The position numbers and the translations under genes are program-made. The notes under the pieces are model-generated. The model was not told the origin of the DNA and ran no database searches. It saw nothing but the letters and a program-made list of their open reading frames with translations. Shown piece by piece: positions 55,913 to 64,000 of a DNA stretch of 64,000 bases. Every line of letters starts with the position of its first letter. Within the stretch, counting starts at the first letter, position 1. The DNA is from Agelas oroides (taxonomy: Eukaryota; Porifera; Demospongiae; Agelasida; Agelasidae), in assembly GCA_949130485.1 (NCBI GenBank), contig OX422184.1:8906996-8970995 (forward strand), written 5' to 3'.

Positions 55913-56982
55913 CTGCAGCTAAGCCTGTCTATGCATGTGTTGTTGTCAAGATCATTTTTGTTACAGTTACATCATACCTTTGTATATAAGTCAGTGTTTT
56001 CATTTTTAGTTGTAGTTGCGCTGGTTCGTGTCTTACAATAATCATTGGCGACGAGGGTCAAACTTTTGGCCATGGCGACACATGGAACCATCGGCGAGTA
56101 TGATTACAGCAAGGACTGGGTATTGTACTGCAAACGATTGGAGCACTACTTTGCAGCAAACGATGTGAACGACGCTACATGCTGTTTTCTGCAGCTAAGA
56201 CTGTCTGTGCATGTGTCGTTGTCAAGGTCAATTTTGTTACAGTTACATCATACCTTTGTATATAAGTCAGTGTTTTCATTTTTAGTTGTAGTTGCGCTGG
56301 TTCGTGTCTTACAGTTGGCGACGAGGGTCAAACTTTTGGCCATGGCGACACATGGAACCATCGGCGAGTGTATGATTACAGCAAGGACTGGGTATTGTAC
56401 TGCAAACGATTGGAGCACTACTTTGCAGCAAACGATGTGAACGACGCTACGTGCTGTTTTCTGCAGCTAAGACTGTATGTGTCGTTGTCAAGGTCAATTT
56501 TGTTACAGTTACATCATACCTTTGTATATAAGTCAGTGTTTTCATTTTTAGTTGTAGTTGCGCTGGTTCGTGTCTAGGTCAATTTTGTTACAGTTACATC
56601 ATACCTTTGTATATAAGTCAGTGTTTTCATTTTTATTTGTAGTTGCGCTGGTTCGTGTCTTACAATTGGCGACGAGGGTCAAACTTTTGGCCATGGCGAC
56701 ACATGGAACCATCGGCGAGTATGATTACAGCAAGGACTGGGTATTATACTGTGAACGACTGGAACACTACTTTGCAGCAAACGATGTGAACGACGCTACG
56801 TGCTACCTTCTGCAGCTAAGACTGTCTGTGCATGTGTCGTTGTCAAGGTTATTTTTGTTACAGTTCGACAGTCTGATCATCTCTCTGGCAGTCCTAGGTG
56901 TTGTTTATGTACACGTGTGTCGCCATGGCCAAAAGTTTGACTCTCGTCGCCAATTGTAAGACATGAACCAGCGCAACTAGCC
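55913..56982 (+). mobile_element. Tandem array of a gypsy LTR-end/leader/gag-start unit
   Basis: Units begin at 55913, 56189, 56461, 56576 (joined without a leader) and 56810 (short). A full unit of about 272-276 bp starts CTGCAGCTAAG, carries a TATA-like TTTGTATATAAG and ends its LTR part with GTGTCTTACA. Then come a probable primer-binding site TTGGCGACGAGGGTC and an ATG that opens MATHGTIGEYDYSKDW and YCKRLEHYFAANDVNDAT, a typical start of the Gag of one gypsy lineage. The third unit lacks leader and gag. Positions 56922-56982 hold an inverted copy of the leader/LTR junction. The gag lineage matches the C-terminal Gag at 30445-30960. Confidence 0.8.
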
Positions 56983-57186
56983 TTGTCAATTATCTGGTTC
57001 TAACATGTGTTATGTAATTTCTGTTCTAGTTTCTCCTGCTCCATCACTTCAGCGATTGGCCTCCATGCCAGGAGGAGGTAGCAGGAAATTTTTTTTTACT
57101 TACTAAATTGACCCAAATTACCTCAGGATAGTTACAGTAGCTTATTTAATTATGAATCATCAGTTGCTCAGGCCACAAAGGGATCG

Positions 57187-58345
57187 GAGGTGTTACCATT
57201 TCACAGAGCGCATTTTCTCACTCCGTGACAGTCTGGGGCTTGGAGTAACATGGCCAACTCGAAGAGAAAGTGCCATTCTTCTGCTGCTACTCATGGAAGT
57301 GAGGACACAGTTTTTCCTGAAAGGTGAGTAAGTACCTGTGTATAATTCCCTTAAAGCCTGTAAGGGTACCATGTTTTTTCTTCCACTGCCATTGAATAAA
57401 ACACTTGAGACCCTTGACCAGGTACAGCCTACTAGCAATGTGAAGATTCTTCTGCCAAATCCAGAGTTGTTTATCTTAGTAAATGGGAAGCCCACAAAAA
57501 GTAACACCGTTTGGCGGACCTTAGTGGATGTAAATGCTGTAAACAGTGCGATACAAACACTGAAACAAACAAACTGGCTATACGTAGATGTTGATGATGC
57601 ATCTGTTGACGAGGCAGCTACAAAGGTTATAGAAGTTGTGAGGAATGCTAGTAGCACTATGCTGGAGAAGGCAAGTGTAGACGATATCCAAGGCTTTCAA
57701 GCTTTCACCATCCGAAACTTAGACAACAAATTGTCTACGGATTCTGACACGGAGCAATACAAATTGCTCAATGTCAAGGAAGACCCCATAGACAATCGTC
57801 AACAATATCTTGATGTCATGTGCTTCCCAACACTCTTTCCCACTGGAAAGTTTGGTGAACATCACCCACGTGCAGTCAAGCTGTCTCACAGTGAGCACAT
57901 AAAATCACGGCTGCTTAATAAGGACTCTAGGTTCCGTAAGGAGCCGCAGTATGTCTTCTACCTGTTATGGCAGAAAGAAATGCGAGAGCTTTCAGCTGGC
58001 ATATATAATCTTCTAAAGTGCACAAGAAGCCAGCCCATGACTGTCAGTACACTACTAAATCAGATAAAAACATCTGATGACGCTCTTGAAGCAAATTTAT
58101 GCACAATGCTTCAGAGTGTCCGCGGCACCAAACAGTACTGGTTCATAAGGCAAAGTGAACTGCGGTGCATGATTCGTGAGTGGGGTTCACCTACGTTCTT
58201 TCTCACGTTTTCGTGTGCTGAGTACGAGGCACAAGATATCACAAACTATCTAAGAAGGGTAAACAATGTGCCTTCCAGCTATGACAGGGAGGCTTTGTAC
58301 TGAGGATCCGATATCAGTTTCGAGACAGTTTTCTTTGAAGTTCCA
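57187..58345 (+). pseudogene. Helitron Rep/helicase, N-terminal domain
   Basis: One frame from 57187 to 58303 with a single TAA at 57329-57331. Downstream: LNKTLETLDQVQPTSNVK, VNGKPTKSNTVWRTLVDVNA, GFQAFTIRNLDNKLSTDSDT, YLDVMCFPTLFPTGKFGEHH, FYLLWQKEMRELSAGIYNLL and SPTFFLTFSCAEYEAQDI, the conserved Helitron-like N-terminal domain. Near 58288 the frame slips; TEDPISVSRQFSLKFQ continues to the breakpoint at about 58345. A GTGAGTAAG at 57324 overlaps the TAA and could be a donor for an alternative short exon (ATG 57250). Confidence 0.82.
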
Positions 58346-58544
58346 GGAATCTGACACGTAATCCTCTCCTGAATCCATGCTAGCACTTTGCCAGGCTCAT
58401 CCTGATCAATAATTGGTGCGTCTCTGATCCAAAGGAGCACATGATAATGCGGTGCTCCCTTGTTTTGGAACTCTTTCTTCCAGTAAAAGTGATCTACTTT
58501 ACCAAGAACCTCACCTTTGACCAAAACTTTCTGGAAGAAAGCAC
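58346..58544 (-). pseudogene. Inverted Helitron segment with the HUH nuclease motif
   Basis: The minus strand reads AFFQKVLVKGEVLGKVDHFY, then WKKEFQNKGAPHYHVLLWIR with H-Y-H at the place of the Rep HUH motif, and ends AWIQERITCQIP. The flanking plus-strand parts are the residues expected immediately before (SLKFQ) and after (NESNPDLHRLV) this block. The segment has therefore been flipped in place, within a base or two. About 199 bp. Confidence 0.82.
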
Positions 58545-58848
58545 TGACAACGAGTCCAACCCTGACTTACATAGACTGGTTACTAGGTACCAAATGCACA
58601 AATGCAGTGCGTATTGTAAACGAAGACGTAAGTGCAGTGGCAACACGTTTATTACCAGGTGCAGGTTTGGATTTCCTTGCCAAGTGTGTGAAAATCCAAA
58701 ACTGAGTTCCGTACAAGAGAGTCTCAAGTGTAGAAGGCGGATATATGAGCTACCACGCTCACATTCAGAGGTCAGAGTAAATGACTACAACCCGCTCTTG
58801 CTAATGCTCTGGAAAGCTAACATGGACATTCAGTTTGTGGCAGAGTCA
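58545..58848 (+). pseudogene. Helitron Rep, region after the HUH motif
   Basis: NESNPDLHRLVTRYQMHKCS, CRFGFPCQVCENPKL, RRIYELPRSHSEVRVNDYNP, LLLMLWKANMDIQFVAES in one plus frame. The last serine is followed by the second inverted segment. Confidence 0.8.
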
Positions 58849-59380
58849 TAAGTAGTAGAGAGTAATAGTAGTCTTCCCTCTGTGCTTCATTTTCGGGATC
58901 AAACAGCTTATGATTGGGAAGCCAAGGCTTTGTGAGTTTTCTGTACTTCCTATTTCCATTATCGTCTTTACCTTGCCAATCGTAGTAAGCCACAAAGTCA
59001 TAGAGACAAACATTTTCCAAATTTGCTGGCCTCTGAGGGTAGAATGTGTCTATTAGATTGTCCTCAAAGATCTCTTCACTATCTGGATTATGCTTGGCAA
59101 TTTCTTGCAACACCTTGTGGTTTATGAGGCGCCTATTTCGTCTGTGAGGCATTGAAACATCTATCCACTTGACAGTGTCAGATTTTTCATTGAGGTGGCC
59201 ACCGAGCAACAGATCGCTGGCCTCATACAGTCCACATTCTCGAAAGCGTAGACTTCTGATGCCAAAGCTCCAAAGACGGCCATAAATGCTCTTACTTTCG
59301 CTAACTTCTTCCCAGATCTCTTGCATGTTACTTCTTTCAGCTTTTGTAACATAACCACTAACATAGTGGGCAAGAGCAAG
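58849..59380 (-). pseudogene. Second inverted Helitron segment
   Basis: Minus strand: SLALAHYVSGYVTKAERSNM, IYGRLWSFGIRSLRFRECGL, YEASDLLLGGHLNEKSDTVK, WIDVSMPHRRNRRL, NVCLYDFVAYYDWQGKDDNG, HKLFDPENEAQREDYYYSLL. It begins where the plus strand stops (…QFVAES / SLALAH) and ends where the plus strand resumes (YYYSLLL / LFTPFREES). 532 bp, flanked by TCA (58846-58848) and TGA (59381-59383). Confidence 0.82.
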
Positions 59381-60298
59381 TGATCTCTTTACTCCATTTA
59401 GAGAGGAAAGTGGTCTTCTCCTTGCAGAACGAGGACACCTTAGCTCACCATGCCAAACTAAACAAGATGTTGGAAGCCCAGTCTAACATTAGGAAAATCA
59501 ATGAAGCCAGACAGGCTGATGGGGAACAAGAAATGGTAAGCAAAAGAGGATGATGACCCACAGTTGATAGGTGAAGCTAAAAATGCCATGAATGAGGTCT
59601 TTGACATGAATGTCAATTCAGGTGATGATCTGTCCTTAGAAGATAGGATCAATATGTTAAACGCAGATCAAAGATGCGTGTTTGACAAAATACATAACCA
59701 TCTCCTTCACCAACAGCAGCATGAAGCCAATGAATGTAGTTGTGAATTCAAACCACTTCATATGTTTCTCAGTGGTGTTGCAGGGACTGGCAAATCGTTT
59801 CTTATTGAAACGATAAAAGCTTTAATCAGCAGTATGTGGGCGTCAGATGATCGAACGTGTGCTATTACAGCACCCACAGGTTTAGCTGCTTTCAATGTAG
59901 GTGGTAATACCATTCATAGAGTCTTCCAATTGCCATTGAGCATGAAGGTAAATCCGCTACCTATTGGTCACTACCAAAAGCTTCTCAAAAGGTTATGAGA
60001 ACCACTCTTCGTAACGTAAAATTCATAACTGTAGATGAGGTTTCAATGGTGTCCAGCCTCAACTTAGCGTACATGCACCTGAGGTTGGAAGAACTTTTTG
60101 GTACTAATGAGTGGTTTGGCTCTAAAAATATGCTCTTTGTTGGTGATCTTCTCCAACTACCACCTGTCAATGGAAATAATGTCTTTGAGAAGATTACCAA
60201 AAAATCCCTGTCATTCAAACTGGGGTGTGCAACATCAGTCAACATTTGGAGAGATACTGTTGTTTATGAGGAACTCACCATTAATGAGCGATAGAAAA
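59381..60298 (+). pseudogene. Helitron PIF1-like helicase, motifs I-III
   Basis: Frames in order: LFTPFREES; KLNKMLEAQSNIRKINEARQ; LIGEAKNAMNEVFDMNVNSG; Walker A SGVAGTGKSFLIETIKAL (near 59780); TAPTGLAAFNVGGNTIHRVF; then after a shift near 59995 Walker B VKFITVDEVSMVSS (near 60030) and motif III NMLFVGDLLQLPPVNG (near 60140). Shifts near 59420, 59540 and 59995, and a stop at 60292. Probably inactive. Confidence 0.82.
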
Positions 60299-62039
60299 AA
60301 GACAAAGAATATTCAGTAATGTTGGATGGTGTAAGACGTGGCTGCCCAACTGATGAAACTCTGCGTACTCTGGAACAGAGAGTAATAGACGTGTCTGTAG
60401 CTGACAAATTTGATGAGCTTCAGAAATCTGGTCACACACCAGTGTGTCTATTCCCTACAAGAAAAGCCTGTAATGATTTTAACACAGATGCTAAGCTATC
60501 TCCTTTCTGAAGTACACAAGTTGGTGTGTACTGATGAAGTGGATGAAACTGCAGGTACACGTAAGTGGAACAAGAAAGCAGCTGATCAGTTAGAAAAGCT
60601 AAACAATGACTGTAATAGGACGGCAGGGTTGGAAGCCAAGCTTTCACTGGCTGTAGGTGCACGGGTCATGCTGCGTCGCAACATTAACACAAAACGTGGT
60701 TTAGTCAATGGTGCTATTGGAACTGTTATTTCCATTGCACCAAACCATGTGACTGTTCAGTTTGATCACGTAAGTCAGCCTTTCGATGTACGAATGGTCA
60801 AGAGTAGATTTATGGTAATGAAAAGTTTTTTTTGTATACAGGAGGCAGTTCCCACTCATCCTGGCATATGCTGTGACAATTCACAAATGCCAGGGTTTGT
60901 CATTAGATTGTGCAATTGTAGACCTCTCTGACCAAATATTTAGTGATGGAATGGCCTATTTAGCACTCTCCAGGGTCAGATCGCTCTCGGGGCTATACCT
61001 GACTGCATTTGATCCTAAGTCCATTATGGTGAGTAAAAGCTGTCTGAAAGAAATTAACCGATTAAGGGAATTGTACAGGAAGGATCTTCCACTGTATATA
61101 TTGCCACCAGCACCTAGTACTGCCACTAAGCAAAAGCTTAGTGGTAGTACTGTGCCTGATCAGCCTAAAGCTAAAAAGCATATCATTTCCAAGCCTAAAA
61201 CCAGCACTAATTGTGCAAAACCACCAAAGTCAGATAGCCAACCGCATGTCACGCTCTCATCCTCAAAGAAATGCAGTACCAGAAAACAACCCACAAAGCG
61301 TACAGCACCACAGAGTAAACCAACCTCCCTGTCTCCACCACCATCACCAAAAAGACCCAGACTCTCAACTAACCCACCTTCAGGGACACCGGATGTTCAG
61401 TACGTAGGAACCACATATGAAGAGCTTGGTGCGAATATTGATCTGCCACTCCCTCCAGATGAGTGGAAACTTAGTGCAATTCAGATTCTGGCTGCATACA
61501 GTGGTATGAGTGTTCACAACAACCTTTCCACACCAGCTCGGGTGAGACATGTACGCTGTGGTGAGATTGCACCACACATTCGTGACAGGGTCCTGGGGGA
61601 TGGAAACTGTCTTTTTAGGGCAATCTCAAAAGAGATAACTGGAACAGAAGAAAACCACACCGCCGTCCGCCTTGCCGCATTGGGGTATTTGCGTGAGAAC
61701 CCCTCCCTAATAACCTATGGTGCCCCCACCTTCCACATTGACCCGTGCACTGATCCTGTGAGACGAGCTCAGCTTCAACAAGAAGCTGTCTCCAGGTACA
61801 TTAGTACTCACCACATGGACCGGTGTGGCTGGGGCACGGACTTCGCGATCATGCTTCTTGCCAGTCTCCTCACAATTCAGATCTTTAGCCGTTCAACTTG
61901 TGGCGAAAGCAGGGAATGGGTCTGTTTTGCACCAGGGTTTACTAGAAACAGGTCGGCATGTCCATATGGAATTTATGTGTACAACATTACTAACTTCCAT
62001 TATGATAGGGTCATCCCTGTCCTACGTCCACCACAGTAG
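60299..62039 (+). pseudogene. Helitron helicase C-terminal motifs plus OTU cysteine protease
   Basis: LDGVRRGCPTDETLRTLEQR, a shift near 60480, GARVMLRRNINTKRGLVNGA, a shift in the T run at about 60826-60833, then [20 protein letters not shown] and [20 protein letters not shown] (helicase motifs V and VI). The last frame (60873-62039, 388 codons) continues through a basic proline-rich linker into an OTU domain: [14 protein letters not shown] (Asp/Cys of the active site) and [10 protein letters not shown] (probable catalytic His) at the C-terminus. OTU fusions are known in animal Helitrons. The OTU part itself is intact. Confidence 0.82.
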
Positions 62040-62360
62040 ACAAACTCAACCATATATCTCTGGTCATACTGTACATATATGACATTGAAATATGGTGTGA
62101 CATTCATGTCTTACAACCATTACTTTAACCATACGGAGTTTGATCCACAATAGATCACTGATATATTTACAGTTCTCTTTTATAGGTGGTGTCTGAGATG
62201 GCAACCACTTAGAATGCACCACTTATTATGGAGTGCACCACTTCAACAGTACCCTTGCACATCACCCTTTTGGGGGATGGTGCGATTCTAAGCCTAGCAC
62301 ACCTTCTGGGGCTCTGGGGTTCTGATGCTCCAGGACTCTGGGGGGGAAGGTGCGGTTATC
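62040..62360. other. Helitron 3' flank, no gene
   Basis: No CTRR-with-hairpin terminus identified. Short direct repeats (GCACCACTT at 62217 and 62235; GGGGCTCTGGGG-like near 62308-62345). Confidence 0.4.
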
Positions 62361-63069
62361 AGTCAAGCCCACCCTCCGGGATGGAGCTATCTTCTAACAA
62401 ATGGTGTCACCACACACTTTACAACAATGGAGTGAGTTAAAACCCTCAGCACAACATCAAATTTTGATCAGTACTTTCCACAGGTCAACATGCAGCACAC
62501 AACAGGAAACATCTGTTTACATGTAAGCTGCTCATTAGACAGTTTACATAAAAACATTACGGCATTATCTATCATACTGACCATCTGCTACCTGCACACA
62601 GGGCTTTTAGGTCTGGCTATCAGCTGCAGTCAAGCCCATCCTCAGAGATGGAGCTATCCTCTAACAAATGGTGTCACCACACACTTTACAATGATGGAGT
62701 GAGTTAAAACCTGATGTCAAATTTTGATCAGTACTTTCCACAGGTCAACATGCAGCACACAACAGGAAACATCTGTTTACATGTAAGCTGCTCATTAGAC
62801 AGTTTACATAAAAACATTGCGGACTGCAGCCATTATCTATCATACTGACCATCTGCTACCTGCACACAGGGCTTTTAGGTCTGGCTATCAGCTGCAGTCA
62901 AGCCCATCCTCCGGGATGGAGCTATCCTCTAACAAATGGTGTCACCACACACTTTACAATGATGGAGTGAGTTAAAACCCTCAGCACAACATCAAATTTT
63001 GATCAGTACTTTCCACAGGTCAACATGCAGCACACAACAGGAAACATCTGCTACCTGCACACAGGGCTT
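62361..63069. repeat. Tandem repeat, ~268-bp unit, 2.6 copies
   Basis: Units start AGTCAAGCCCA.CCTC at 62361, 62628 and 62896. Each continues AACAAATGGTGTCACCACAC, GATCAGTACTTTCCACAGGT and CAACATGCAGCACACAACAG. The third copy has an internal deletion and stops near 63069. Confidence 0.88.
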
Positions 63070-63589
63070 CACCATACAAGTACGTATGAAGGTACTGTCC
63101 GACAACTACATTTGACTACCTCTCTACTCTTTCTGTAATGTAGATTTGTTGCATGCAACACACACATACACCAATTGTCCCGTAGGACAAGGTCAGAGAT
63201 ATTTCTTGCTGGTTGGAGAACTTACGGATGTTTAAGCTGTACACTGAAGAACATTTAGCTTTATAATCTGAACTGACATTTCATCTTGTGTGTTTGCATT
63301 GCCGTATGTTGCCGATTTTAATTTGGGTTTTCCCCCTGTGGTCTTTTTATCCCACTGGGTTTTTGTCCACAGAGGTTTTCCCCTGATCCTTGTAGGGCCA
63401 GCAGGGATCTAAATATTTTGTTTAGTGTTTTGGTCCTCGGCAACTGGTTTCTAATTTCTTTTGTTAGTTTGTGATTGATTCAAGTTTTCAGTCTTGTACA
63501 CTGAACACTGTACTAAGAGAACGACCACTAGTTTGCAATTTGGTTCCCAGACCACTCCGCCTCTTCCGTTGAGGGGACTGGGATCGCAA
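63070..63589. other. No gene; LTR-like vestige
   Basis: 63320-63400 contains GGGTTTTCCCCCTGTGG, TATCCCACTGGGTTTTTG and GAGGTTTTCCCCTGATC, a pattern seen in some LTR ends. No second copy is visible. Confidence 0.35.
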
Positions 63590-63760
63590 CACTGTGGCCT
63601 GCGTGGGCCACACACGTACACATTGGCTACCCGCGCGGCGCGGCCGTCGCGTCGACGCAACCGGCGGCGCTGGATATGGGCGCGGCGCATGCCGCGCTGA
63701 CAGTAGTACATACAGCTGAGCTGAAGTAGTGCGCATCGACGTCGCAGCTCAGCTGCAGTG
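63590..63760. other. GC- and CpG-rich segment with two hairpins
   Basis: GCGCGGC-GCAT-GCCGCGC at 63680-63697 and CAGCTGAGCTG (63713-63723) pairing with CAGCTCAGCTG (63745-63755). Strong CpG enrichment against an AT-rich background suggests a promoter or an element end. Confidence 0.55.
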
Positions 63761-63942
63761 CAGTACCTGCAATGGCTACAATCCTATTGGGTGGAGCTCA
63801 TTAGCAATTGCGATTGGTTAAAGTGCCTATTGTTGGTTAACGACAACATAGTAACCAAAGGTGGTTGCTTGGTTGCTGCAGTAGCTAAAAGTAAGACGCA
63901 TACGCACAATTATATTACAGTCATAGTGTACGTGCTTGCAAG

Positions 63943-63982
63943 ATGGCAACTCATGATCAGCGTGAGCTTGAAACCCCAGAAC
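63943..63982 (+). CDS. Possible first coding exon of a gene leaving the window
   Basis: ATG at 63943 opens MATHDQRELETPE and reaches a donor-like AC/GTATGTG at 63983. It lies downstream of the CpG-rich segment at 63590-63760. Too short to identify. Confidence 0.25.
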
Positions 63983-64000
63983 GTATGTGAACATTAACGC

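Larger units (their letters stand above)
57187..62039 (+). mobile_element. Helitron with Rep, PIF1-like helicase and OTU domain, rearranged
   Basis: Coding order is Helitron N-terminal domain, HUH Rep, linker, PIF1-like helicase, OTU-type cysteine protease. Two internal segments (58346-58544 and 58849-59380) are on the opposite strand, and several frameshifts are present. I could not find a convincing 5' TC or 3' hairpin-CTRR terminus, so the true boundaries are unknown. Confidence 0.85.

Noticed and set aside
56045..56959. 131- and 133-codon frames as a novel repeat protein
   Set aside because: They are read-through of the LTR/leader/gag-start array; only the first ~30 codons of each unit are a real Gag start.
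1..64000. CRISPR arrays, rRNA and tRNA genes
   Set aside because: None found: no regular short repeats with unique spacers, no rRNA cores and no tRNA internal promoter boxes by eye.

Overview
The window looks like repeat-rich, AT-biased metazoan DNA. The evidence is spliced genes with short GT-AG introns (about 60-450 bp), TTAGGG-type telomeric repeats (10691-10718, 55879-55905) and a mix of Ty3/gypsy, BEL/Pao, piggyBac, Helitron, Tc1/mariner and CACTA-like elements. An early-branching marine invertebrate such as a sponge or cnidarian is my best guess; the sequence alone does not settle it. I recognise no conserved single-copy host gene. Almost every coding signal belongs to a mobile element.

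Layout. 0.2-13 kb: short repeats, a BEL/Pao relic (3.05-3.77 kb) and piggyBac scraps (11.2-11.7 kb). 13.8-21.7 kb: an older transposase relic ('family X') split by a complete 6.8 kb DNA transposon. That transposon has 38-bp terminal inverted repeats, a 4-bp target duplication (GAGC), subterminal TGCATG arrays and two divergently transcribed multi-exon genes: a CACTA-like DDE transposase (+) and a BEN-domain protein (-). 22-24.6 kb: TTAA-flanked non-autonomous repeats. 25.1-31 kb: two Ty3/gypsy relics on the minus strand. 31-39 kb: relics and foldback repeats. 39-41 kb: a nearly complete piggyBac transposase (-). 43.7-44.9 kb: a KDZ-like transposase relic. 45.17-45.94 kb: a 764-bp TIR element carrying one intact HIRAN-domain ORF. 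47-52.3 kb: a piggyBac relic and two family X copies. 55.9-57 kb: a tandem array of an LTR/leader/gag-start unit next to a telomeric repeat. 57.2-62 kb: a Helitron with HUH Rep, PIF1-like helicase and OTU domains. 62.3-64 kb: tandem repeats and a GC-rich segment.

Two observations stand out. First, the transposon pairing a DDE transposase with a spliced BEN-domain partner has palindromic TGCATG end arrays, which suggests a two-protein transposition system. Second, several unrelated element families carry small inversions inside otherwise collinear coding sequence: the gypsy pol at about 27964-28158, the Helitron at about 58346-58544 and 58849-59380, and probably family X at 21396-21745. The HIRAN mini-element is a third item of interest. 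All assignments come from reading motifs by eye; no database search was run.
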